Shown one piece after another: positions 52,679-61,891 of a stretch of DNA of 64,000 nucleotides (position 1 is the first letter of the stretch; every line of letters starts with the position of its first letter). The DNA comes from CAUZWH01 sp965224275. Lineage in GTDB: Bacteria > Pseudomonadota > Alphaproteobacteria > SHVV01. The translations under genes were made by a program, and so were the position numbers. The DNA lies in contig CBDCYR010000009.1 of the NCBI GenBank assembly GCA_965224275.1, positions 62,001-126,000 on the forward strand. The letters run 5' to 3'. The notes under the pieces are model-generated. The model was not told the DNA's origin. It did no database searches and saw only the letters and a program-made list of their open reading frames with translations.

Positions 52679-53110
52679 ATGTCCGATCCGGTGGCCCTCG
52701 CATCGGTGCCGCTGCCCGAACAACTGTGCGAGAGCGATAGCCCCTATTACGTCGAGAAGGACGGTCTTCGATTCGCCGGGACGCACCTATTGGTCGACCT
52801 TTGGGGCGCACGAAACCTGACCGATACCGAGGAAATTGAGGCGATATTGCGCGCGGCGGTCGCGGCGGCGGGCGCCACATTGTTGCGTATCGATCTCCAT
52901 CGTTTCGACGGTTCCGGCGGCGTCACAGGAATCGCGATCCTCGCCGAATCTCACATGAGCATTCACACCTGGCCCGAAACCGGTTACGTCGCCATCGACA
53001 TTTTTGTGTGTGGTTCATGTGACGCTTACAAGGCAATTCCGGTGCTCGAAAGCGGCTTTGAACCCGCGTCCCTGCAGTTATGCGAACACAAACGGGGCCT
53101 CGCTTTGTGA
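52679..53110 (+). CDS. speD: S-adenosylmethionine decarboxylase proenzyme
   Basis: A 143-aa class Ib-type proenzyme. Start MSDPVALASVPLPEQLCESD, with AGGAGGAGAC just upstream. The self-cleavage site is AESHMSIHTWPE (Ser91 becomes the pyruvoyl group). GTHLLVDLWGARNLTDTEEI and TGYVAIDIFVCGSCDAYKAI complete the fold. It makes decarboxylated SAM, the aminopropyl donor for spermidine synthase encoded next. The stop overlaps the GTG of speE. Confidence 0.9.
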   Translation: MSDPVALASVPLPEQLCESDSPYYVEKDGLRFAGTHLLVDLWGARNLTDTEEIEAILRAAVAAAGATLLRIDLHRFDGSGGVTGIAILAESHMSIHTWPETGYVAIDIFVCGSCDAYKAIPVLESGFEPASLQLCEHKRGLAL

Positions 53111-53952
53111 CGCGCTTTGACGAGCGTTTGCATGCCGCGGCTTGGCAATCGCTCGAGATATCGCGCGAGCTCTATACCGCTCGCAGCGACTACCAATCGA
53201 TCGAAGTTTTCGAGAATTCGCTGCTCGGACGCGTGCTGGTGTTGGACGGGGTCGTCCAAACCACCGAAGCCGACGAGTTCGTCTATCACGAGATGCTAAC
53301 GCACGTGCCTATTCTTGGGCATGGTGAGGTCGCAGAGGTGCTGATCATCGGCGGCGGTGATGGCGGCATGCTCGAAGAGGTGCTGAAGCACCATGTTTCC
53401 CGCGTGACCCTGGTGGAACTCGATCGCCAGGTGGTTGAGGTGTGCTGCCGGTATCTACCGTCGATCTGTGGTCGAGCGTTCGACGACCCACGCACCAATC
53501 TGGTGATTGCCGACGGTGCCGATCACGTCGCCCAGACCGATGATCGTTTCGACGTCATCATTGTCGACTCGCCCGACCCGATCGGTCCGGCGCGGGCGTT
53601 GTTCGAACAAGCGTTCTACGGCGATTGTCGTAGATGTCTCGCTGAGGGCGGGGTGCTGGTGACCCAGAATGGGGTCCCGTTCTTTCAAGGTGATGAAGTG
53701 CGACAGACGGATCGCGCGTTCCGTGCTTTGTTTTCACATTCGGGTTTTTATTGTGCTCCGGTGCCGACCTATTACGGCGGTTATATGGCTTTCGGCTGGG
53801 CCAGCGACCGCCTCGATCTAGCCAACCCCGTGCCCCGCACCATCCACACGCGTTACGACGCCCAGAACCTGGGGACCGGTTACTACAATCCCGAAATCCA
53901 CCTATCGGGGTTTGCGCTGCCCAACTACATCCGCAAGTTATTGGGTGATTAG
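53107..53952 (+). CDS. speE: Spermidine synthase
   Basis: I prefer the GTG at 53107 overlapping the speD stop; an ATG-led frame from 53080 would overlap speD by 31 bases. The protein (~281 aa) has QSIEVFENSLLGRVLVLDGV, QTTEADEFVYHEMLTHVPIL (catalytic Asp/His region), VLIIGGGDGGMLEEVLKHHV (dcSAM-binding), IIVDSPDPIGPARALFEQAF (catalytic Asp) and YYNPEIHLSGFALPNYI. It transfers the aminopropyl group to putrescine. speD-speE is a standard pair. Confidence 0.9.
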   Translation: MTRFDERLHAAAWQSLEISRELYTARSDYQSIEVFENSLLGRVLVLDGVVQTTEADEFVYHEMLTHVPILGHGEVAEVLIIGGGDGGMLEEVLKHHVSRVTLVELDRQVVEVCCRYLPSICGRAFDDPRTNLVIADGADHVAQTDDRFDVIIVDSPDPIGPARALFEQAFYGDCRRCLAEGGVLVTQNGVPFFQGDEVRQTDRAFRALFSHSGFYCAPVPTYYGGYMAFGWASDRLDLANPVPRTIHTRYDAQNLGTGYYNPEIHLSGFALPNYIRKLLGD

Positions 53953-54004
53953 AGCATTTCAGGATTGGCTCGATGGCCGAGTCGAAGCAATCCTGAAATG
54001 CTCT
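53951..54004. terminator. Large inverted repeat between speE and the dehydrogenase gene
   Basis: AGAGCATTTCAGGATTG (53951-53967) and its exact complement (53988-54004) enclose a 20-base loop with a further CTCG/CGAG pairing. It serves both convergent genes as a terminator or extragenic palindrome. The loop's GGCCGAGTCGAAGCAA also occurs at 35818-35833. Confidence 0.7.
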
Positions 54005-54485
54005 AATCCGGCGTCATTGCCGACACCCCCAACAGCGCCCGGCGCCGCAACCACTGGCTCGGTCGGTAGCGATCATCACCGGTAATGGCTTGCAGATTCG
54101 ACAGGATCTTAAGCACGTTGTCGGGGCCCATAGCGTCGGCCAGTTCGAGCGGTCCTTGGGGATAGTTAAGACCCAGTCGCATCGCCGTGTTGATATCTTC
54201 CGGTGATGCGATGCCGATCTGAGCAATTTCGCAGCCGAGATTGGCGACCATGGCGCGTATCCGTTGCGCAATGAAACCGGCTGAATCGTGGATTGCGGTG
54301 ATGGCCCGGCCGTCAGCGGCGAGCCTAGCGATAACGCGGTCGCGCAGGGCGAGATCCGCGCCAGGCGGCGTCATAACGGTAACGCGTGACGTTGGGTCGG
54401 CCGAGAGGTCGATCGCAACCAGGCGCCGATGGTCGGCCCCGGTGCGGGCCGCCACCGCCGTGCAGTCCTCCCCCAGCGGTGCCGT

Positions 54486-54527
54486 CAAGATCGGGCTGCG
54501 ACCATCGTCAACCTGCATAATCTCTAA
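54486..54527 (+). repeat. 42-bp direct repeat, left copy
   Basis: Identical to 55249-55290. It encodes the dehydrogenase segment EIMQVDDGRSPIL on the minus strand. Too long for an IS5 target duplication. Confidence 0.9.
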
Positions 54528-55248
54528 GAGTCCGACTCGAAACTCTATGTTTGATAACAGTACCTTGCGAGCCGCCTTGTGAGGAGTCGGATGTTGGCGA
54601 CAAGAATCCATGCCTGTGCGGAGGCGATTGATTTCTCCCAATCCTTGGCCAGTCGACGGCATCGGTTGAGCCAGGCGAAGGTCCTCTCGACGACCCATCG
54701 TCTGGGCAGGAGCTCGAAGCCCTGGGCGGTGTCTGAGCGCTTGATGATCTCGAGCTTCCAGCGGCCGAGCCCTCGAGTTTCGGTCCCGCGTAGGCGGCGT
54801 CGGCGAAGATCGGGGGAAGCGATGACGGCGACCTCGGGCGCGCCGTCGCGGTCCATCGGCTGCGTGCACGATCAGGCCGACCAGCAGGCCGAGTGTATCG
54901 GTGACGATGTGACGCTTGCGGCCCTTGATCTTCTTGCCCGCGTCATAGCCCCGAACACCACCGCTTTCCGTGGTTTTCACGCTCTGGCTGTCGATCACCC
55001 CGGCGCTCGGGCCGGCCTCGCGTCCTTCCAGCTCCCGGGCCGCCATGACCAGGTGATGGTTGATGCTCTCCAGCAGGCCGTTGGAGCGCCAGTCGTAGAA
55101 ATAGCGCTGGACCGTGGAAGGCGGAGGGAAGTCGTTCGGCAACATCGCCCACTGGCAGCCGTCGAGGCCATGTACATGACCGCTCCCCCAGGTCCGTCGT
55201 CCTCGGCCGGCCGATCTTCTTGCGCGCATGAGCGGCGCGATCAACGCC
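54528..55248 (-). mobile_element. IS5 remnant inside the dehydrogenase gene
   Basis: It begins exactly at the IS5 terminus GAGTCCGACTCGAAACTC (54528) and is nearly identical to the copy at 12448-13358, but lacks the first ~135 bp. It has several small indels (near 54770, 54840, 55180 and 55225) that break the transposase frame. Sequence resumes the dehydrogenase only through a second copy of a 42-bp target segment. Confidence 0.85.
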
Positions 55249-55290
55249 CAAGATCGGGCTGCGACCATCGTCAACCTGCATAATCTCTAA
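55249..55290 (+). repeat. 42-bp direct repeat, right copy
   Basis: Second copy of the segment at 54486-54527, at the other edge of the IS5 remnant. Confidence 0.9.
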
Positions 55291-56348
55291 CTCGATACCG
55301 GACAGAAAAGCCGCAAGCGGTTGGTCCGGTTCGGCGAGTGACACCGATCCGATCGGCTCCGCGGAACTCACGGTGTTGGCGTCGGCCCCGATCTTTTTGC
55401 CCTCTTCATCATAATGGTAGTAGCCGGACCGGGTTTTGCGCCCTAGGCGACCAGAGGCAAACAAGCTTTCGTGCAGCGGCGACGTGGCGATACGCCGGTC
55501 TTGGAAGTAGCCGTTGTAGATGATGTTGGATGCTGGGAAGTTGACATCGATCCCGGTGAGATCCATCAATTCGAACGGGCCCATTCGAAATCCACAACTA
55601 TCGCGCATGACCGCGTCGACTTGCGCGGGCGAGGCAATTTGCTCGTGCGCGATGCGGAGCCCCTCAGTGTAGTACGCACGACCGCCAAAATTGACGAGGA
55701 ACCCAGGTCCGTCGCGAACGATAACTGGGGTGCGCCCCATGCGTTCGCCGATCGTGCACAACGCGTCGACGATATCGTTGGCTGTGTCGGGCGCGCGCAC
55801 GACCTCGACCAGCTTCATCAGCGGCACGGGATTAAAGAAATGGAGTCCGCCTACGCGGGTTCGATGCTCGCATGCGCTGGCGATCGAGGCGATGCGAAGC
55901 GATGACGTGTTCGACGCCAGTATCGCAGTTGGTCGCACGACCGACTCGAGCTCGCGAAACAGGGCCCGCTTGGCGTCGAGGTCCTCGATTACGGCTTCAA
56001 CGACGACGTCACAATCGGCCAGCTCGCTGAGCTCATCGGCACGCTGCAAGCGCTGCATGGTCGTGATCGCGTCGTGCTCCCTCCATACGCCCCTTTTCCA
56101 CCTGGCGGTTGAGCATTTTATCGATGAAGTCGATTGCATTCTCGGCAACACCGTCCACCGTATCGAAGACCAGGGTCTTGATCCCGCCAACCGCGGCGAC
56201 CTGGGCGATGCCGCGGCCCATGGCGCCGGCACTAATCACACCTAGTCTCAGCTCTTCACTTGTCGCATCTACCATCTTGTTAGCCTCCCAGCGGGTCCAG
56301 CGGCGCGGCCAAGGGACGAAATGTTGCCGTTTTTAACACTTCCTAAAG

Positions 56349-56382
56349 CTTGAAAACCGAGGATTTATGACACACATGTATA
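56349..56382 (+). promoter_or_regulatory. Possible heat-shock (sigma-32) promoter of hsp20
   Basis: CTTGAAA (56349-56355) and CATGTATA (56375-56382), 19 bp apart, resemble an alphaproteobacterial RpoH promoter upstream of the small heat-shock gene. Confidence 0.35.
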
Positions 56383-56498
56383 GCGGTCGCCCGTATCGGG
56401 GACCGAAGATTTTGTCGTGCTCGCCCTGGCCAACCCGCTGGGGTAGCGGGTGCCAACAAGGCCCGCGGTAGAGCCTCGCTCGCAGGAGGAGGTCTGGA

Positions 56499-56975
56499 AT
56501 GACACGTGTCTCGCTTTTCAATAGCCCGCTTTTGCTTGGGTTCGAGGATCTCGAACGCACCCTGGACCGGGTGTCGCGCGCCTCTTCCGACGGTTACCCG
56601 CCCTACAATATTGAACAGACCGGCGAAAATGGACTGCGTATCACGCTCGCCGTCGCCGGTTTTACGTCGGATGATCTCGACGTTACGATCGAGGAGAACC
56701 AACTCGTAATCCGCGGCAAACAAAGCGACGATGCCGATCATCGGGTGTTCCTGCATCGCGGCATTGCGGCGCGCCAGTTCCAACGCAATTTCCTACTTGC
56801 CGAGGGCATTGAGGTAAAGAGTGCTAGCCAAGCGGATGGCCTGTTGCATGTTGATCTGGTCCGATCGGAACCCGAGGTCACGATCCGACAGATCAAAATC
56901 AACGATGCGTCATCGAAAGACAAACGGCCGACGCTCGTAACCATCGATGACGACGAAACCAAACGCGCGTCCTAG
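56499..56975 (+). CDS. Small heat-shock protein (Hsp20/IbpA-like)
   Basis: A 158-aa protein: MTRVSLFNSPLLLGFEDLER, then YPPYNIEQTGENGLRITLAV and AGFTSDDLDVTIEENQLVIR of the alpha-crystallin domain, FLHRGIAARQFQRNFLLAEG and the ACD end VDLVRSEPEVTIRQIKI. GGAGGAGG precedes the ATG. It holds unfolding proteins in oligomers. The following DUF1150 gene is its usual neighbour in alphaproteobacteria. Confidence 0.9.
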   Translation: MTRVSLFNSPLLLGFEDLERTLDRVSRASSDGYPPYNIEQTGENGLRITLAVAGFTSDDLDVTIEENQLVIRGKQSDDADHRVFLHRGIAARQFQRNFLLAEGIEVKSASQADGLLHVDLVRSEPEVTIRQIKINDASSKDKRPTLVTIDDDETKRAS

Positions 56976-57087
56976 TTGGAGCGCCAAAGGACCTTTGTGA
57001 TGAAAGAACTTGTCCAGACCGATTATCTAACGCCCGAAGCCCTGGCAGCATGGTCGGCACCTTACCTCGCCTATGTCAGGCCACTTA

Positions 57088-58272
57088 TACCAACGGTCAT
57101 TGATCAGAACCCATGCGCCCATTTGCGCATGCCGAGGGACATGATCTTCCATGGTTGGTCGATGAGGTTGTTCCAGGCTTGGCAGCACAGCGCGACGATG
57201 TCTTCGTAGGATTTGAAGATCCGGTTCGACAACCAGTTGTCGCGCATGAATTGCCAGACATTCTCCACCGGGTTCAACTCGGGCGATCGTGGCGGCAGCG
57301 CCAGGACGGTGATGTTGTCGGGGATCGCCAGCTTGGGCGTCAAGTGCCAACCGGCCTGATCGACGATCAGCACCGCATGGGCGCCGGGATCGACGGCGGC
57401 ACTGATCTCGATGAGGTGCGCCGCCATGGCGTCGGTGTCGCACCAGGGCATGACCAGCCCGGCGCCTTTCCCCTTCGCGGGACAGATCGCGCCGAAGATA
57501 TAGGCCCATTCGGTGCGCTGGTCGCGGGGCGCCCGCGGGCGCGTGCCACGTCTGGCCCATCGGCGTGTGAGCTTATTCTTCTGGCCGATGCGGGCTTCAT
57601 CTTGCCACCACAGCTCTATCTCGACGCCTTTCGGGAGCCTCGCCCGGATCTTCGCCAGTTCGGCGGGGAAGTTTTTTTAAAAGCCTCGACGGCCAGCTCG
57701 TTTTGCGCGTAGTGGCGCGGCCGCGCCGAGATCTTGGCGAAGCCGAGCGCCTTCAACTCGCGCCCGACCGTGGTCTCGTCGAGCGAGATGGCGAACGATC
57801 TCCAGCCACATCCTCGACGCGGCTCAAGAGCCACCGCGCCAGGTCCTTGCGCCGCCAGCGCACGACGCCGTCGACCGCCGGGACCGGGCCGGCCTCAACA
57901 ACCTCCGCCAGTGCGCGGCGGTGATCGGCGTTGAGCTTCGAGGGTGCGCCCGGTGACTTCCCATCGACCAGCCCGTCCGGTCCGCGGGCGTTGAAGCGCA
58001 GCACCCAGTCGCGAATGATCTGCAGACCGACGCCGCCGATCCGCGACGCATCCGTCCTGCTGCCACCATCGTAGACCTCGGCCAACGCCAGCAGACGACG
58101 GCTCTGGGTCGCGTCCCTGGTCCTCTTCGCGAGGCGCCGCAGTGAGACGCTGTCAAAATCGTTCCGTAAGTCGACAGGCGCTGCCATGGCGAACCTCATT
58201 GGTTCACCACAAAGAGTCAGAGATCGGACCGCTTGGGAATCCCCAACGTGAGTCAGGCATTCCGCTCGGTGG
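57088..58272 (-). mobile_element. IS630-family element
   Basis: It inserted at a TA in the DUF1150 gene; TA is present on both flanks and removing 57088-58274 restores the host frame. Left end ACCAACGG and right end complement ACCACCGAG are imperfect inverted repeats. It contains one two-part transposase gene on the minus strand. Confidence 0.8.
57104..58184 (-). pseudogene. IS630-family transposase (two-part, one lesion)
   Basis: orfA: MAAPVDLRNDFDSVSLRRLA (start ~58184), HTH regions RDATQSRRLLALAEVYDGGS and GLQIIRDWVLRFNARGPDGL, a shift near 57815, then FAISLDETTVGRELKALGFA and YAQNELAVEAFKK. At the A7 run (57673-57679) the frame must move -1 to continue NFPAELAKIRARLPKG, IELWWQDEARIGQKNKLTRR (catalytic Asp) and finally HAVLIVDQAGWHLTPKLAIP (Asp), LPPRSPELNPVENVWQFMRD (Glu). 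Slippage at this point is the known organisation of many IS630 elements; the shift at 57815 is an extra lesion. Confidence 0.7.
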
Positions 58273-58468
58273 TATTAGCGTCGACGGCGAGCAAGTCTTC
58301 GCGATTTGTGCGGCCGATGGAACCCAACTGGGAATCTGTCCGAACCGTGAGGTCGCGTTTGTCGCCGCACGCCAGCACGATCTCGATCCGCTTAGTTTGC
58401 ACTAAAGTGGACGTGAGGCGGACGCGTTAGAGCTGCTATCCGCACTCCCTGGCGGTTGAAATAGCGAG

Positions 58469-58930
58469 CTAAGCCGCTTGGGCGATCGAGCCGGCCAGCA
58501 GCGCGAAGAGCGCGTCCGTGCCCTCGGAACCCCGAAGTTTGGCGCACATATCTTCATCGCGAAGCATGCGTGACACCCGCGCCAGTGCCTTGAGGTGATC
58601 CGCTCCGGCCGCTTCGGGGGCGAGGAGGAGAAAGACCAGATCAACCGGGTCTTCATCAATGGACTCGAATTCGACCGGATGCTCGAGCCGCGCAAACAAA
58701 GCAAACAGATGTGTGAGGCCGGCCAGCTTGGCATGGGGGATCGCAATGCCCTGGCCAACACCAGTGGTGCCGAGCCGCTCGCGTTCGAGCAGAGCATCGA
58801 AAATCTCGCGTTCGTCTTCGCCGCTGATATGCGCGGCGTGGCTCGCGAGCTGTTGCAGAACCTGTTTCTTACTGCTTGCTTTGAGGTCGGCGAATATGCC
58901 CTCCGGCCTCAGTAACTCACTAAATTCCAT
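58469..58930 (-). CDS. ptsN: PTS IIA-like nitrogen-regulatory protein PtsN
   Basis: A 153-aa EIIA-Ntr protein: MEFSELLRPEGIFADLKASS, ERERLGTTGVGQGIAIPHAK with the phosphorylated His66, and DPVDLVFLLLAPEAAGADHL. It takes phosphate from NPr and regulates potassium transport and nitrogen/carbon balance. It follows hpf and rpoN as in most alphaproteobacteria. Confidence 0.9.
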   Translation of the reverse strand: MEFSELLRPEGIFADLKASSKKQVLQQLASHAAHISGEDEREIFDALLERERLGTTGVGQGIAIPHAKLAGLTHLFALFARLEHPVEFESIDEDPVDLVFLLLAPEAAGADHLKALARVSRMLRDEDMCAKLRGSEGTDALFALLAGSIAQAA

Positions 58931-58969
58931 ACTATTTCCTCAGGATCTTCTTCCCTAGAAGAACGCGAT

Positions 58970-59275
58970 CTATCGACCATGCTGATGATCGCGTAACCGT
59001 CGTTTTGATCGACGGAGTTGTTTTTCCAGCCGTTCGGCTGCTGCATCGAAACTGGACTGAACTTCGTCTGCGACCGCGTGACTCTGGGCCGCAATTCCGC
59101 TGCCAACATGAACCGAACAATCGGTTCGAAATTGCGCACCCTCACGCGAAACGACAACGTGCGCTTCGATCGCCGCATCAAAGTATTTGCTGATACCGGC
59201 ATCAATGCGATTTTCGGCCTGTGAACGAAATCGTTCGTCCAGGTCGAGCTGTTTGCCGCTTATTGATATCTTCAT
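58970..59275 (-). CDS. hpf: Ribosome hibernation-promoting factor (short form)
   Basis: Start MKISISGKQLDLDERFRSQA at 59275 (101 aa; the frame extends to 59308). The Ribosomal_S30AE fold is present: RIDAGISKYFDAAIEAHVVV, FRTDCSVHVGSGIAAQSHAV and ASFDAAAERLEKQLRRSKRR. It ends KRRLRDHQHGR, without the C-terminal dimerisation domain most alphaproteobacterial Hpf proteins carry. No alternative frame downstream encodes that domain, so this looks like a true short form. Confidence 0.8.
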   Translation of the reverse strand: MKISISGKQLDLDERFRSQAENRIDAGISKYFDAAIEAHVVVSREGAQFRTDCSVHVGSGIAAQSHAVADEVQSSFDAAAERLEKQLRRSKRRLRDHQHGR

Positions 59276-59428
59276 GGCGCATGACGAGGATGTTCCCCCG
59301 CCCATCATTTTCGCTTCTAACTATCATCGCGGGTGAAAACGCGGGGACGATATGACTGCGCCTTGCGAGTGTCAAGCTGTCGTCTAACTCGTTGTTATAG
59401 AAAACAATTATGTATTTTACGTGGGGTG

Positions 59429-60997
59429 TTAGGCAGCGTTGAGGGCTTGTTTTTTCTGACGCCTTCGCACCACCGAGGACGGAATGCGCATGGCTTCGCG
59501 GTACTTGGCCACTGTTCGTCGCGCGATCTCCACACCCTGATTGCGAAGCGAATCGACGATCTGATCGTCCGACAACACCCCTTGCGGCGCCTCACGGTCG
59601 ACGAGCTCTCGAATGCGGTGGCGCACCGCTTCTGCCGAATGGGCATCACCACCGGCCGATGAGGCGATCGCTGACGTGAAGAAATACTTCATGGCATAGA
59701 TACCGCGCGGCGTTGCCACATACTTGTTCGCAGTTACTCGGCTGACCGTGCTTTCGTGCATATCAATAACTTGGGCGATGTCACGTAGGTTAAGTGGTTT
59801 GAGAAACTCGACCCCGAGGCGGAAGAACAGATCCTGCTGGGCGACGAGTTCGGTTGCGACTCTCAGGATCGTCCGTGCTCGCTGGTCGAGCGACTTAATC
59901 AACCAGTTTGCCGCGTGAAGCTGCTCGGTGATGAATGTCTTTTCGGTGTGGGCCTTGTCGCGTCCGACGATCCGCGCGTGATAGGCCTGATTGACGAGGA
60001 CACGCGGGAGGGTGTCGCTGTTGAGGTCGATCTGCCACCCGCCATCGGGGCGGGGACGAATGAATACGTCGGGGACGATAGGCTGCGCAGCTTCGCCGCC
60101 AAACGCCAATCCGGGTTTGGGATCAAGGCTGCGGATCTCGGTGATCATGTCGCGGATGTCTTCTTCGTCGACACGACAGGCCTTGCATAACGCGTCGATA
60201 TCCTGTTTGGCAACGAGGTCGAGATTGTCGAGAAACGACGCAATTGCCGGGTCGAAGCGGTTGAGTTCCCTGAGCTGAAGTTCGAGGCATTCCGCCAGAT
60301 TTCGGGCTGCAATCCCGGCTGGATCGAACTGCTGCACCAATGCGAGGGAGGCTTCAACGCGGTCGTAATCGCAGCCAATGCGCTCGGCAATGATCTCGAT
60401 GTCTTCGATCAGGTAGCCGGACTCGTCGATAAGATCGATAAGACTACCACCGATGAACCGATCAACCGGATCGGTGACCGCAATATTGAGCTGGCTAAGC
60501 AGATGATCCTTGAGGCCAACCGAATCGGCGGCCGTGCGCTCGATAATGGACTCGCCGCCAGAATTGTCACCGCCGCCGGTTGCGGTCGACCAATTTGAGG
60601 AAAGGGGCTCGGTCGCGTCGGCTACGATCGGGGCCTCATCATGGCCATCCGAGGTGAATGTCGTTTCATAGTCCAGGTCGAGAGGGGCGTCATTGACGTC
60701 GGGCAAGACATCGCGATCGGTTAGATCTGCACTATCGACAACCGCCTCGCCGTCGTCTGGACCGTCGGCTGTGCTGACACCGTCGAGGTCCGAGGTGTCG
60801 CGGTCGGCTTTTTCAATACCATCGTTCTCGCCCTCGCCATCGCTCCGTTCAAGCAGCGGGTTGCGTTCGAGTTCTTCTTCGAGGAATGACGAAAGTTCGA
60901 TGTTTGAGAGTTGCAACAGCTTGATCGCCTGCTGCAATTGCGGCGTCATCACCAGCGATTGGCTTTGACGCAGCTCGATTTTGGGCGTCATCGCCAC
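59429..60997 (-). CDS. rpoN: RNA polymerase sigma-54 factor
   Basis: A 522-aa protein with the Gln-rich activator-interacting domain (IELRQSQSLVMTPQLQQAIK, LLQLSNIELSSFLEEELERN), a long acidic linker, the core-binding domain (LAECLELQLRELNRFDPAIA, DPKPGLAFGGEAAQPIVPDV) and the DNA-binding C-terminus: VIDMHESTVSRVTANKYVAT (HTH), RIRELVDREAPQGVLSDDQI and the RpoN box ARRTVAKYREAMRIPSS. It directs transcription from -24/-12 promoters. Transcribed with lptB upstream and hpf downstream. Confidence 0.95.
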   Translation of the reverse strand: MAMTPKIELRQSQSLVMTPQLQQAIKLLQLSNIELSSFLEEELERNPLLERSDGEGENDGIEKADRDTSDLDGVSTADGPDDGEAVVDSADLTDRDVLPDVNDAPLDLDYETTFTSDGHDEAPIVADATEPLSSNWSTATGGGDNSGGESIIERTAADSVGLKDHLLSQLNIAVTDPVDRFIGGSLIDLIDESGYLIEDIEIIAERIGCDYDRVEASLALVQQFDPAGIAARNLAECLELQLRELNRFDPAIASFLDNLDLVAKQDIDALCKACRVDEEDIRDMITEIRSLDPKPGLAFGGEAAQPIVPDVFIRPRPDGGWQIDLNSDTLPRVLVNQAYHARIVGRDKAHTEKTFITEQLHAANWLIKSLDQRARTILRVATELVAQQDLFFRLGVEFLKPLNLRDIAQVIDMHESTVSRVTANKYVATPRGIYAMKYFFTSAIASSAGGDAHSAEAVRHRIRELVDREAPQGVLSDDQIVDSLRNQGVEIARRTVAKYREAMRIPSSVVRRRQKKQALNAA

Positions 60998-61027
60998 AAC
61001 GGCGCCCTTCGGAGAATCGTGACCCGG

Positions 61028-61861
61028 CTAGAGGCTGAAGCGGTCGCCGAGATAAACGCGACGCACATCTTCGTGCGCAACGATTTCCAGTGGCACGCCC
61101 TCCATGAGTACAGAGCCCTCGTGCAGGATATATGCTCGATCGACGAGATCGAGTGTTTCGCGCACGTTGTGGTCTGTGATGAGGACACCGATGCCGCGGT
61201 CCTTCAGGTGTGAGACCAGGTCACGGATATCGCTGACTGCGATCGGGTCGATTCCGGCCAATGGCTCGTCGAGCAGCATAAAGCTGGGACGTGACGCCAG
61301 CGCGCGCGCGATCTCAACCCGGCGTCGCTCGCCACCAGACAAAGTGAGAACGGGTGTCCGCCGTAAGTGGCTGATCGAGAATTCCGCAAGCAGCTCGTCG
61401 AGGATGGCCTCACGCTTGTCGCGGGCGGCTTCCACGACTTCGAGGACCGCGCGAATATTATTCTCGACGTTGAGGCCGCGAAAGATTGACGCTTCCTGCG
61501 GCAGATATCCGATCCCCATGCGGGCGCGGCGATATATCGGAAGCTCGGTGACGTCCTGTCCATCGAGCTTGATTGTTCCGTAATCGGGACTGACCAAACC
61601 TGTGATGATGTAGAAACAGGTTGTTTTGCCGGCGCCGTTGGGGCCCAGCAACCCGACCGCCTCTCCCCGATTGACCGACAAACTGACATCACGCAGAACC
61701 GGACGTTGTTTAAACTGTTTTCCCACGTTGGAAACGACCAGACCGGGATTTTCGGTCACCAGACGCGGACCCGTTTCGTCCTGCGCCGTGTCGCTTCGCA
61801 CCGCTGTGGCACTCTCCGGGGTTATGTTAGACCTGCTAGGCATTAAAATTCGGTTTACCAA
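61028..61861 (-). CDS. lptB: LPS export ABC transporter ATP-binding protein LptB
   Basis: A 277-aa ABC ATPase; the first ~30 residues precede the domain, so M7 (61843) is a possible start. Walker A is GPNGAGKTTCFYIITG (residues 73-88), Q-loop YLPQEASIFRGL, signature LSGGERRRVEIARALASR, Walker B FMLLDEPLAGIDPIA and H-loop LITDHNVRETLD. It powers LptB2FG extraction of LPS from the inner membrane. It lies 30 bp upstream of rpoN, after lptC-lptA. Confidence 0.95.
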   Translation of the reverse strand: MVNRILMPSRSNITPESATAVRSDTAQDETGPRLVTENPGLVVSNVGKQFKQRPVLRDVSLSVNRGEAVGLLGPNGAGKTTCFYIITGLVSPDYGTIKLDGQDVTELPIYRRARMGIGYLPQEASIFRGLNVENNIRAVLEVVEAARDKREAILDELLAEFSISHLRRTPVLTLSGGERRRVEIARALASRPSFMLLDEPLAGIDPIAVSDIRDLVSHLKDRGIGVLITDHNVRETLDLVDRAYILHEGSVLMEGVPLEIVAHEDVRRVYLGDRFSL

Positions 61862-61891
61862 GTTTGGCGGCGCGTTGCGAGGGTTTTTCGA

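Larger units (their letters stand above)
54006..56275 (-). pseudogene. 3-hydroxyacyl-CoA dehydrogenase, frameshifted and interrupted by IS5
   Basis: N-terminal NAD-binding domain: MVDATSEELRLGVISAGAMG, RGIAQVAAVGGIKTLVFDTV (GxGxxG appears as SAGAMGRG). After a one-base shift near 56090 it continues ADCDVVVEAVIEDLDAKRAL, ILASNTSSLRIASIASACEH, GLHFFNPVPLMKLVEVVRAP and DGPGFLVNFGGRAYYTEGLR. A C-terminal half resumes after the IS5 remnant with DSAGFIAQRIRAMVANLGCE, and ends TGDDRYRPSQWLRRRALLGV at 54006, the duplicated C-terminal dehydrogenase domain. So an originally ~500-residue PaaH/FadB-like enzyme is broken by two lesions. Confidence 0.8.
57000..58405 (+). pseudogene. DUF1150 gene split by IS630
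   Basis: The N-terminus MKELVQTDYLTPEALAAWSA and PYLAYVRPL (57000-57087) matches DUF1150. The C-terminus ISVDGEQVFAICAADGTQLG and PNREVAFVAARQHDLDPLSL resumes at 58273-58405. Joining 57087 to 58275 at TA gives the in-frame YVRPL-ISVDGEQ. The uninterrupted protein would be ~73 aa, the usual size. AAAGGACC precedes the ATG. The family follows hsp20 in alphaproteobacteria; the function is not established. Confidence 0.85.
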
